From Cyclobacterium sp. SYSU L10401 (GTDB taxonomy: Bacteria; Bacteroidota; Bacteroidia; Cytophagales; Cyclobacteriaceae), in the NCBI RefSeq assembly GCF_010993705.1, contig NZ_WOFO01000008.1, forward strand, positions 110,112 through 174,111: a DNA stretch of 64,000 nucleotides, written 5' to 3'. The translations under genes were made by a program, and so were the position numbers. This document shows positions 25,011-32,674 of the stretch, one piece after another. Below the pieces are notes generated by a model. That model worked only from the letters and a program-made list of their open reading frames with translations. It searched no databases and had not been told where the DNA came from. Position 1 is the stretch's first letter. Each line of letters starts with the position of its first letter.

Positions 25011-26393
25011 TTAGGATTTGCTCCAGTCCTCCCAGCCTCCGGCATAATTGACTACATTGTCAAAGCCATTGGCCCTTAGCAGGGAGTAAGCAATGGCCGC
25101 ACGGCCACCACTTTGACAATGGACGATTACCGGTTTGTCTTTGGAGACTTTATCCAGGTTTCGATCCAATTTTCCAACGAAGAGATTTTCCGCCCCTTCG
25201 ATATGACCTTTTTTGAATTCAGATGCTCCCCGTACATCTACTACCTGCACATTGCCACCTTCTAATTTGGCTTTCACTTCTTTTTTATCGATGGCCTGGT
25301 AACTTTCCAGGTTCTTTCCTTCAAAGTCGGCCAATTGACCGGGAGTAATGAAACCATGAATATTATCCAATCCGATTCGCATCAGTTTACGGGTCAGATC
25401 TTCCACATCTTCCTCTTCTGCGATCAGTACAAAAGATTCCTCATAATCCATGTACCAGCCCATCCAGGTAGAAAAGGTGTTGGTGTTCGGGATATTCAGC
25501 GATCCCTGAAGGAAACCTTTGGAGAAAGCCTCCGGTGTGCGTACATCGATGATTTTTAAACCTTCTTTTTTGGCCTTTTCAAATGCCTCCTGAGACAGGT
25601 TTTGAATTTCCGGGACTTCCGTCAACAGCTTACGGTCAATTTTGTTAAGCTTTTTCATCATGGCAAAATACCGGGGAGGTTCCGGTTGGTCGGCCAGAAG
25701 CTCCTGACGAAAAGCTGCCTTATCATCCAGCATTTGCAATGCCCAGTTGCGGATTTTTTCGTAGCCTACTGTGGACAGGGGCACTGCCCCCAGGGATTTA
25801 CCGCAGGCTGAACCTGCCCCGTGGCCAGGCCAAACCTGAATAAAATCCTGAAGCTTATTGAATGTTTGCAGGGAATCAAACATCTGTGCCGCACCGATAT
25901 CCTGTGTGCCCTTCAGACCGGCTGCCTGTTCCAGTAAATCTGGCCTACCCACATCTCCTACGAAAACAAAATCTCCGGTGAACAACATTACGGGTTCCTG
26001 GCTGGCTGGTTTGTCGGTTAGCAGAAAGCTGATACTTTCCGGAGTATGGCCTGGGGTATGCAAGACCTCAAAGTTAAGGTTACCCAGTTTGATATGATCC
26101 CCATGCTTTAGTTTGTTATGGGGGAATTCGTATTTCCAATCCTTATCTCCCATATCGGAAAGGTACATTTCTGCGCCAGTCAATGCTGCCAATTCCCTGG
26201 ATCCACTCAGGAAATCTGCATGGATGTGCGTTTCCAGAATATGGGTAATTTTCATATTGTTGGCTTTGGCTATCTCCAGATAGGTATCCACATCCCTTTT
26301 AGGGTCAATTACAGCGGCTACGCCACCTGCCTGACATCCGATCACATAACTGGCTTGTGCCAGACTTTTGTCATATACTAATTCGAAAAACAT
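25011..26393 (-). CDS. Persulfide dioxygenase (MBL fold) fused to two rhodanese domains
   Basis: A 460-residue cytosolic protein. Residues 1-~235 are an ETHE1/CstB-type metallo-beta-lactamase domain, with ETHIHADFLSG, HTPGHTPES and TGDFVFVGDVGRPDLL supplying the iron ligands. Two rhodanese domains follow. The first (IIDVRTPEAFSKGFLQGS) has no Cys in the active loop (VLIAEEED), so it is probably inactive. The second has VIVHCQSGGRAA, a live persulfide Cys. The enzyme would oxidise glutathione- or protein-type persulfides to sulfite and transfer sulfane sulfur, detoxifying sulfide. A 23-bp near-palindrome in its promoter region suggests control by a repressor or sensor. It is a single gene. Confidence 0.92.
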   Translation of the reverse strand: MFFELVYDKSLAQASYVIGCQAGGVAAVIDPKRDVDTYLEIAKANNMKITHILETHIHADFLSGSRELAALTGAEMYLSDMGDKDWKYEFPHNKLKHGDHIKLGNLNFEVLHTPGHTPESISFLLTDKPASQEPVMLFTGDFVFVGDVGRPDLLEQAAGLKGTQDIGAAQMFDSLQTFNKLQDFIQVWPGHGAGSACGKSLGAVPLSTVGYEKIRNWALQMLDDKAAFRQELLADQPEPPRYFAMMKKLNKIDRKLLTEVPEIQNLSQEAFEKAKKEGLKIIDVRTPEAFSKGFLQGSLNIPNTNTFSTWMGWYMDYEESFVLIAEEEDVEDLTRKLMRIGLDNIHGFITPGQLADFEGKNLESYQAIDKKEVKAKLEGGNVQVVDVRGASEFKKGHIEGAENLFVGKLDRNLDKVSKDKPVIVHCQSGGRAAIAYSLLRANGFDNVVNYAGGWEDWSKS

Positions 26394-26425
26394 CGCTATT
26401 TTTTTATTTTATGGTTAATTCATTG

Positions 26426-26460
26426 TCCAAATAGGTGATCGATCTCGATGATCACCCAAA
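26426..26460 (-). promoter_or_regulatory. Promoter-like region with a 7-bp-arm operator for the persulfide dioxygenase gene
   Basis: On the minus strand a TTTG (26460-26457) is followed by a 23-bp near-palindrome, GGTGATC-N9-GATCACC (26434-26456), and then TATTTG (from 26433), a weak -7-like element, 33-40 bases before the ATG. An operator wedged between promoter elements is the classical arrangement for repression. Confidence 0.45.
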
Positions 26461-26750
26461 CATATTACAAGTTTAAGCATTCCGGTCTGTTAAAAATGTG
26501 ATAATTATTACGGAAGGGCCTGCTTAGCCCGTAAAATGTCGGCATTTGGCTTTTTTTGAACTTAAAATTCTTGGTTTTTTCATGTTGGTCTACAGGAGGA
26601 CGAGATTTTTGACAGGATTAGTCCAAGGTGTCACACTTATAATTTATTCAATCTAAATAAAGGTCAAATTCCTTACAATTCCGCAAAAATTATATTAAAA
26701 TTGCCTTTCCAAATCATCTCAACGGAATTGGTCTCAAATTCAAATTACTC

Positions 26751-26972
26751 ATGACTGCAGCCGGACTTAAAATCAATCAAATCTACGAAATAGAAAGGAT
26801 CACCACTTCGCCCCTAATGGTAAGGATGATGGAAATGGGGGTAATGCCCGGTAAAAGTATCAGTTTACTTCAGAAAGCGCCGTTTAAGGGTCCTATGGCG
26901 TTTTTGATAGAAGGGAATATCCTTGCCCTAAGGATTGAAGAAGCCGAGCTCATCCAGATAAAAGTAGCCTAA
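26751..26972 (+). CDS. feoA: FeoA, ferrous iron transport small protein
   Basis: A 73-residue SH3-like protein with the family pattern MMEMGVMPGKSISLLQKAPFKG and LALRIEEAELIQIKV. FeoA works with FeoB in Fe(II) uptake at the inner membrane. Its stop is 3 bases before the FeoB start, so the genes are coupled. The upstream 357-bp interval presumably holds the promoter of the feo operon, but no convincing consensus or Fur-type box was found. Confidence 0.93.
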   Translation: MTAAGLKINQIYEIERITTSPLMVRMMEMGVMPGKSISLLQKAPFKGPMAFLIEGNILALRIEEAELIQIKVA

Positions 26973-26975
26973 TTC

Positions 26976-29087
26976 ATGGAAGTAACAGAGAAAAAAGCTG
27001 TAAAAAGCATTGCCATTATAGGAAATCCCAATGTAGGGAAATCAAGTATTTTTAACCAGCTGACAGGTCTCCACCAGAAAATAGGCAATTATCCCGGGAT
27101 GACAGTCGACAAGATGCTCGGCTATTTTAATATCGGGGATAAAAGTTTTGAGTTAATTGATTTGCCTGGTACCTATAGCCTCTATCCCAAATCAGAGGAT
27201 GAGATCATCGCACACAAGGTATTGAATGGAATCGGGTTGGAAAAGCCGGATGCGGTAATGGTGGTGCTGGATGCTTGTAACCTGGAGCGAAGCCTTTTGC
27301 TGGGTACGCAGGTCATGGATCTGGGCATACCCATGGCATTTGTGGTTAACATGAAAGACCTGGCCGAAAAACGGGGGCTTTCAATCCAGACTTTTGCGCT
27401 TTATCAGGAATTGGGTGTTCCTTTGGTGATGACAGATGCCAGAAACAATCATGGGCTGGAGGCGGTCAGGGACCTTTTATCCAATGATGATTTCGCAGTT
27501 GGAAAAACCTTTTGTGAGTGTGGCTTCGCCGAATTACTGGAAGAGGTGAGGTTGAAGTTTGGTTTTGAAACTCCCTATCAGGCTTTTCAGCAGCTGGTCT
27601 TTGCGGAATTTGATCCCATGCTGGATCCGGAAATGAAAAATTGGCTGGAGGAGAGGTCGCAAATACATGATTTCGACAGTCAGGTCCAGCAAGCGAGGGA
27701 AACCAACCAAAGGTATGAGCATATAAAATCCATCTTGCTCAAAACCCAGTCTTCAGGAAGCGGAAAACCGAAGAAGCTACATGCTGCTTTGGATGGAATT
27801 TTCATGCATCCCGTTTGGGGTTATGTTACTTTTTTAGCCATCATGCTTTTGATATTTCAGGCGATATTTGCCTGGGCAGAAGCACCTATGGATTTGATTG
27901 ATGGAGCCTTCGCTGCGCTCAGCGGATGGGTGGCAGAAACCCTGCCTCCCGGGGTTTTGACCGACCTGCTTTCAGAGGGCATCATCACCGGCATTGGTGG
28001 TGTGGTGATATTTATTCCCCAGATTGCACTATTGTTTGGATTCCTGGCTTTTCTGGAAGATACGGGATACTTTTCGAGGGTGGTTTTTTTAATGGACCGG
28101 CTCATGCGGCCGTTTGGATTGCATGGAAAGAGCATTGTACCACTCATTTCAGGTATGGCCTGCGCCATTCCCGGGATCATGGCCACCAGAAATATCAGCA
28201 ATACCAAAGAAAGGTTGATTACCATACTCGTGACGCCCTGGATGAGTTGCTCTGCGAGACTTCCGGTTTATATCATTTTGATTGGCCTTACAGTGCCTGA
28301 TGAAGCCTGGCTGGGGGTCAACCTGCAGGCGTTAGCGCTCCTGGTGATGTACCTGATAGGTACCCTGTTTACCCTTTTGGGGGCTTTTGCGTTAAAGTTT
28401 GTGCTGAAATCAAAGGAAAGGAGTTTCCTGATGACGGAATTGCCCATCTACCGAATGCCCCGCTGGCAGACGGTATTGCTGACCATGTTCAACAAATCGA
28501 AAATTTTTGTTTTGGAAGCAGGAAAGGTTATTCTGGCCATTTCAATTGTGCTTTGGGTACTGGCCAGTTATGGACCTTCAGGAGAAATGGAAGCCATTGA
28601 AGCCGAGCAGGAAGCCATGCTGGAAACGGTACTAGAGGAACAAAGGTATGAATTGAACAATGAATTTGCTTCTAAAAAACTCGAAGCTTCCTATATCGGG
28701 ATTTTAGGTAAAGCAATAGAACCGGCCATTAGGCCCCTAGGGTATGACTGGAAAATCGGGATTGCGCTGCTGACCTCCTTTGCAGCAAGAGAGGTTTTCG
28801 TGGCCACGGTAGCCACCATTTACAGTGTAGGTGGAGATGTGGAGGATGAGTTGACGATCAGGGAAAAACTGGAAAAGCAGGTTCACCCAGATACCGGAGA
28901 GAAGGTATTTACCCGGGCCACAGGCTTTTCCCTGATGGTTTTTTATGCACTGGCCATGCAGTGTATGAGTACTGTGGCGGTGGTTTACAGAGAGACCAAA
29001 AGTTGGAAGTGGCCGGTATTGCAGACCATTGGTATGACGATTGTGGCCTATCTGGGAGCATTGCTAACTTATCAAATTTGGAGTTAA
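26976..29087 (+). CDS. feoB: FeoB, ferrous iron transporter
   Basis: A 703-residue Fe(II) permease. The N-terminal G domain has G1 GNPNVGKSSIFNQLTG (~17-32), G3 DLPGTYSLYP, G4 NMKD and a switch region NYPGMTVD. Next come a guanine-dissociation-inhibitor-like helical domain and the membrane part, with Nucleoside-recognition/Gate motifs such as PLISGMACAIPGIMATR and TSFAAREVFVATVATIYSVG. The length is typical for Bacteroidota. The gene lies between feoA and a Cys-rich peptide gene, with gaps of only 2-3 bases. Confidence 0.95.
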   Translation: MEVTEKKAVKSIAIIGNPNVGKSSIFNQLTGLHQKIGNYPGMTVDKMLGYFNIGDKSFELIDLPGTYSLYPKSEDEIIAHKVLNGIGLEKPDAVMVVLDACNLERSLLLGTQVMDLGIPMAFVVNMKDLAEKRGLSIQTFALYQELGVPLVMTDARNNHGLEAVRDLLSNDDFAVGKTFCECGFAELLEEVRLKFGFETPYQAFQQLVFAEFDPMLDPEMKNWLEERSQIHDFDSQVQQARETNQRYEHIKSILLKTQSSGSGKPKKLHAALDGIFMHPVWGYVTFLAIMLLIFQAIFAWAEAPMDLIDGAFAALSGWVAETLPPGVLTDLLSEGIITGIGGVVIFIPQIALLFGFLAFLEDTGYFSRVVFLMDRLMRPFGLHGKSIVPLISGMACAIPGIMATRNISNTKERLITILVTPWMSCSARLPVYIILIGLTVPDEAWLGVNLQALALLVMYLIGTLFTLLGAFALKFVLKSKERSFLMTELPIYRMPRWQTVLLTMFNKSKIFVLEAGKVILAISIVLWVLASYGPSGEMEAIEAEQEAMLETVLEEQRYELNNEFASKKLEASYIGILGKAIEPAIRPLGYDWKIGIALLTSFAAREVFVATVATIYSVGGDVEDELTIREKLEKQVHPDTGEKVFTRATGFSLMVFYALAMQCMSTVAVVYRETKSWKWPVLQTIGMTIVAYLGALLTYQIWS

Positions 29088-29089
29088 TC

Positions 29090-29212
29090 ATGTGGCAGGA
29101 AATCATCGTAGCGGTTTTGTTTGTTGGAGTCATTTCCTTTTGGGTTTACCGGACCTGGGTTAAAAAACCAGCCAAAAGCCAAAATGGATGTGGTTGTGAC
29201 AAGTGTGGCTAA
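29090..29212 (+). CDS. FeoB-associated Cys-rich membrane peptide
   Basis: A 40-residue peptide starting 2 bases after the FeoB stop: one transmembrane helix (IIVAVLFVGVISFWVYRTWV) and a short tail ending GCGCDKCG. This layout matches the FeoB-associated Cys-rich family (PF12669), thought to assist FeoB on the cytoplasmic side. The longer frame opening at 28961 lies inside feoB and is not the real start. Confidence 0.88.
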   Translation: MWQEIIVAVLFVGVISFWVYRTWVKKPAKSQNGCGCDKCG

Positions 29213-29290
29213 ACTCTTTGTAGATTGCCCTTTATTTTTCCGGATTTACGCTTAAATTTGAGGCGGTTTAAATTTTCAGAGAAGAATGCC

Positions 29291-29309
29291 CGGGAATAGC
29301 TCCCGTTTT
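29291..29309 (+). terminator. Weak intrinsic terminator after the feo operon
   Basis: CGGGA (29291-29295) and TCCCG (29301-29305) form a short stem with a five-base loop, followed by TTTT. It lies between the feo operon and the four-helix protein gene. The short stem makes this tentative. Confidence 0.42.
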
Positions 29310-29317
29310 CATGTTTT

Positions 29318-29947
29318 ATGAAGTGGACATACAGTGTAAAGAATAAAATAACAGCTGCAAGCCTGTTATTTGGGGTAATTGTAGTTGTTTTGCTAATCAA
29401 TATCAATCAGCGCAGGCAGATTGGAGATTTGAAATCCGCCTTTGAGGCCATTTATCAGGACCGCTTGGTGGCAGAGGGCTACATTTTGGATTTCTCTGAA
29501 AAGCTTCATGACATGAACGATGCGATCAATGATCCGGAGAAGTCCTTTTCGGAAAAACAGGAAATTGCCAACCATATCCTGAATGAAATTGATACCCTGA
29601 ATCATTTGTATGAAGCCACCCGTCTGACGGATGAAGAAGCCAGGCATTTTGTTCACTTTACCGGGCTCACCCATGAAATGAACCTCCGCTTAAAAGCAGG
29701 GGATTTGGAAAGCGAAGCCCCCATGATTCGATCTGCCTTGCTGGACCTGCATTCCCTTTCTCAAATCCAATTGCATGAAGCGGACAAAATTAAGACGGAG
29801 ACAGATCAGATTTTTTCCCATGGCAGTATCATCCTGCAATTTGAGATGGTGGTGCTGATCATCATCGGTTTATTGATACAAGCCCTGCTTTTTGCCTCAA
29901 AAACAAGCAGGGGATATAAAGTCCCTCAAAATCCCAACCTGAACTAA
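29318..29947 (+). CDS. Membrane-anchored four-helix-bundle sensor-like protein
   Basis: A 209-residue protein with two transmembrane helices (about residues 11-27 and 171-193) flanking a periplasmic helical region of about 140 residues. That region resembles the MCP four-helix-bundle ligand-binding domain (4HB_MCP). No HAMP or methyl-accepting signalling domain follows, so it is a sensor module without an output, ending soon after the second helix with a 16-residue cytoplasmic tail. It lies downstream of feo, across a weak terminator. What it senses or partners with is not evident. Confidence 0.7.
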   Translation: MKWTYSVKNKITAASLLFGVIVVVLLININQRRQIGDLKSAFEAIYQDRLVAEGYILDFSEKLHDMNDAINDPEKSFSEKQEIANHILNEIDTLNHLYEATRLTDEEARHFVHFTGLTHEMNLRLKAGDLESEAPMIRSALLDLHSLSQIQLHEADKIKTETDQIFSHGSIILQFEMVVLIIIGLLIQALLFASKTSRGYKVPQNPNLN

Positions 29948-29956
29948 GTGCTTTTC

Positions 29957-30985
29957 TCAGGCCTGATCCGCCTGCACAGGTCCAGTCCGAAAGGATTGGA
30001 TGGCGGCTGCAGTCAGTTCAAAAGAATGCAATCTCTTTTCATGGTCGTATAGATTCGTGGTAATCATCAACTCGTCAATTTGATGTTGGTGTACAAAACT
30101 TTCCAATCCTGACTGGATGGTATCCTTGCTTCCAATAAAGGTATATTGCATCATGTGCTGTAAGGCAGCAGCTTCCTGCATGGACCAGATCTGATCCATA
30201 TCTTCTACAGGTGCCGGTAGGGGATAGGAGCGGCCCCGGATAATACCCAATGCCATCTGGTAAAAGGAGGTGGCAAGGTAGTGGGCTTCTTCATCGGTAT
30301 CGGCTGAAATCACATTGACACAGGCAATCAGGTATGGCCTGGCGCCATTGCCGGAGGCCTGAAAGTGATTTCGGTAGTAGGATGTTGCCTGCTGAAAATA
30401 GTTTGGGGCAAAGTGACTGGCAAAAACATAGGGAAGGCCTTTGGATGCGGCCAGGTAGGCACTGTCCATGCTGGATCCCAGCAAGTAAATGGGTACGGTT
30501 AATCCCTCTGCCGGAAAGGCCCTGACAGGAGCATCCAGGTTTTCGTCAGAGAAAAATTGTTGTAATTCCTCCAGGTCCTGAGGAAATTCCTGGACAGATT
30601 CCATTCTTCCACGGCGCAGGACGGCAGCCGTTTTCTGATCCGTTCCCGGGGCCCTTCCCAAACCCAGGTCAATCCTTTCGGGATAAAGGGTGGCCAAGGT
30701 TCCGATTTGTTCTGCCACCATCAAAGGGCTGTGGTTGGGCAGCATGATACCTCCGGAACCTACCCTGATGGTGCTTGTTCCCTGCGCTATGTATCCCATT
30801 AACACAGTAGGAGAAGAGCTCCCCACATGGGGCATGTTGTGGTGCTCTGCCAGCCAGAACCGGTGGTAGCCCCATTTTTCGGCATGCCTGGCCAAATCCA
30901 GGCTCCTTTTGTAAGCATCTGCGGCATCATCGCCTTTTCTTAAAATGGCTAAATCAAGAATGGAAAATGGTGTATTTGTCAGCAT
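29957..30985 (-). CDS. Luciferase-like flavin-dependent monooxygenase
   Basis: A 342-residue LLM-class flavin oxidoreductase (TIM barrel, FMN/F420-type pocket) of the alkanal monooxygenase-like group. Typical motifs are [19 protein letters not shown] near residue 35, [36 protein letters not shown] and [18 protein letters not shown]. In organisms without a luciferase system these are general oxygenases. It is a single gene, convergent with the four-helix protein gene (9 bases between stops), and upstream of it, on the same strand, lies an old yellow enzyme gene. Both are flavoproteins, but no shared substrate is evident. Confidence 0.92.
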   Translation of the reverse strand: MLTNTPFSILDLAILRKGDDAADAYKRSLDLARHAEKWGYHRFWLAEHHNMPHVGSSSPTVLMGYIAQGTSTIRVGSGGIMLPNHSPLMVAEQIGTLATLYPERIDLGLGRAPGTDQKTAAVLRRGRMESVQEFPQDLEELQQFFSDENLDAPVRAFPAEGLTVPIYLLGSSMDSAYLAASKGLPYVFASHFAPNYFQQATSYYRNHFQASGNGARPYLIACVNVISADTDEEAHYLATSFYQMALGIIRGRSYPLPAPVEDMDQIWSMQEAAALQHMMQYTFIGSKDTIQSGLESFVHQHQIDELMITTNLYDHEKRLHSFELTAAAIQSFRTGPVQADQA

Positions 30986-31078
30986 AGGTATTTAAAACTA
31001 CAGGTTCCTTTTTTTGGTTCCTGCGAGTGCAGGGGGTACCTTAAAAAGACATTACTATTGGGGCAAGAAGGGGGAAAA

Positions 31079-31106
31079 TAAAAAAACCACCCCCGGAATG
31101 GGATGG
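31079..31106 (-). terminator. Probable terminator of the old yellow enzyme gene
   Basis: On the minus strand CCATCCC and GGGTGG form a stem with one bulged base, followed by a run of seven T (31085-31079 on the plus numbering). It begins 27 bases past the stop. Confidence 0.5.
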
Positions 31107-31132
31107 CTCCTTATATTTTTCAAAGCTGAATT

Positions 31133-32239
31133 TTAGCTATTGGCAGCTACTTCCATTGGGGGATAATCAATGTATCCTTTAGGGCCTGGGGTGTAAAAGG
31201 TGTCCTGATCCCATTCTGCCAGAGGAGCTTCCAGTTTGAACCGCGCTACCAAATCCGGATTGGAAATAAAGGGTTTGCCATAGGCTACTGCATCCGCCAA
31301 TCCTTCGCTGATAAACCGGTTGCCTTTTTCTTTATCAAATCCTCCATTAATGATGAGGGTGCCCTTGTACATGGGCCTGTACCTGACGGCAATATTTGTT
31401 TCTGCATAAGGAATGTCAGAAACATCAGTGAACGGTTCTGAAAGATGCAGGTATGCCAGGCCGTAGTTGTTCAGTTTTTCAATGATATGATCGAAAGTAG
31501 GAATGGTCTCTTCATCCATGGTCATGCCAAATAAGCCATGAAGGGAAGGATTTAATCTCAACCCGATGCGATTTTCCGGAATTTCCTCCCGGATGGCATC
31601 AATGATTTCAAAAAGGATTTTGGTCCGGTTGGCGATGCTGCCTCCGTATTCATCCATTCTCACATTGGAGGTGCGATTAAAAAACTGGTGCAAAAGGTAT
31701 CCGTTGGAGGAATGAATTTCGACACCGTCAAAACCTGCAGCCCAGGCATTTTTTGCAGCCATTCTGAAATCCTGAATGGTTTCCCTGATTTCTTCAAGAC
31801 TCATTTCCTTAGGCGTGACCGTCTCTTTAAATCCTTTAGGGGTAAAGGCCTTGGCCTTGGGATTTATCGCTGAAGGAGCAAGTGGCAATGCTCCATCATG
31901 AAAATCCGGGTGGGAAATCCTACCTACATGCCAAAGCTGAATGAAAATTTTACCCCCCTTTTCATGTACGGCTGAGGTTACCTTTTTCCAACCTTCTACC
32001 TGGGCAGCGGAATGTATGCCCGGAGTATTGATGTAGCCTACAGCTTTTTTCGATATTTGGGAGCCCTCCGTAATAAGGAGACCTGCCCCCGCCCGCTGTG
32101 TATAATAGGTTTCCTGCAGTTCGGTTGGTGCATTTTCTGGATTATCTGCCCTGCTTCGGGTCATGGGAGCCATCACTACCCTGTTGTTGAGTTCCAGGTC
32201 GCCCATTTTTAATTTTTCTAATAGTGGTTGATTTTGCAT
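31133..32239 (-). CDS. Old yellow enzyme family alkene reductase
   Basis: A 368-residue FMN-dependent NADPH oxidoreductase of the NemA/xenobiotic reductase family. Motifs are NNRVVMAPMTRSRADN (FMN strand 1), HVGRISHPDFHDGALPLAPS, the substrate-binding His/Asn pair region FDGVEIHSSNGYLLHQFFN, and IINGGFDKEKGNRFI near the end. OYEs reduce activated C=C bonds and nitro or nitrate-ester compounds and often answer electrophile stress. The upstream region carries a palindromic, repeated GTTTAAACATA motif that could be a repressor site. It is a single gene. Confidence 0.94.
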   Translation of the reverse strand: MQNQPLLEKLKMGDLELNNRVVMAPMTRSRADNPENAPTELQETYYTQRAGAGLLITEGSQISKKAVGYINTPGIHSAAQVEGWKKVTSAVHEKGGKIFIQLWHVGRISHPDFHDGALPLAPSAINPKAKAFTPKGFKETVTPKEMSLEEIRETIQDFRMAAKNAWAAGFDGVEIHSSNGYLLHQFFNRTSNVRMDEYGGSIANRTKILFEIIDAIREEIPENRIGLRLNPSLHGLFGMTMDEETIPTFDHIIEKLNNYGLAYLHLSEPFTDVSDIPYAETNIAVRYRPMYKGTLIINGGFDKEKGNRFISEGLADAVAYGKPFISNPDLVARFKLEAPLAEWDQDTFYTPGPKGYIDYPPMEVAANS

Positions 32240-32320
32240 GTTTTAGTTGGTTTACAATCAAACAAAATAATTCAAAAGCTGTTCAAACGAGTTGAAACAA
32301 TTATCTTTATATGTATGTAC

Positions 32321-32385
32321 AACTAATGTTTAAACATATTAGTTCAGTTGATGGGATATAAATTCGGCTTTTAGGTTTAAACATA
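32321..32385. promoter_or_regulatory. Candidate operator region upstream of the old yellow enzyme gene
   Basis: GTTTAAACATA occurs at 32328-32338 and again at 32375-32385. The first copy lies inside an imperfect palindrome (arms AACTAAT at 32321-32327 and ATTAGTT at 32338-32344) around ATGTTTAAACAT. The sites are 82-146 bases before the OYE start. OYE genes are often under TetR/MarR-type repressors. Confidence 0.4.
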
Positions 32386-32611
32386 CTGACCGTACGCCAG
32401 GTATAATTGCTTTCTATCCAGATAAAGTCCACCCTGCCCAAGTCAGAAAGGGATGGAAAACTTCATATCGTGACCTGAATATTAATTAGGGGAGATTCCA
32501 TGTCCGCCGACCAGAGAGGCATCTGACCATAAAAGACAATTATAAACAGATAAAAAATACTGAAATGAGGCCTTATTGCAGGTGTATAGTGGTTTAAGCC
32601 CATAGTAAGCC

Positions 32612-32656
32612 AAAAAAAGCCGCCAGTAGCGCCATAAATGGGCTGTTCTGGCGGCT
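32612..32656 (-). terminator. Intrinsic terminator after purL
   Basis: On the minus strand AGCCGCCAG and CTGGCGGCT (32656-32648 and 32626-32618) form a 9-bp stem, followed by a run of seven T. It begins 19 bases past the purL stop. Confidence 0.8.
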
Positions 32657-32674
32657 GCTAAATAGTTCCGGAAA

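Noticed and set aside
25011-26393. Simple glyoxalase II reading of the MBL protein
   Set aside because: The two rhodanese domains and the THIHADF motif point to a persulfide dioxygenase fusion.
28961-29089. Longer N-terminus for the FeoB-associated Cys-rich peptide
   Set aside because: The extension overlaps feoB in another frame; the ATG at 29090 gives the standard membrane helix start.
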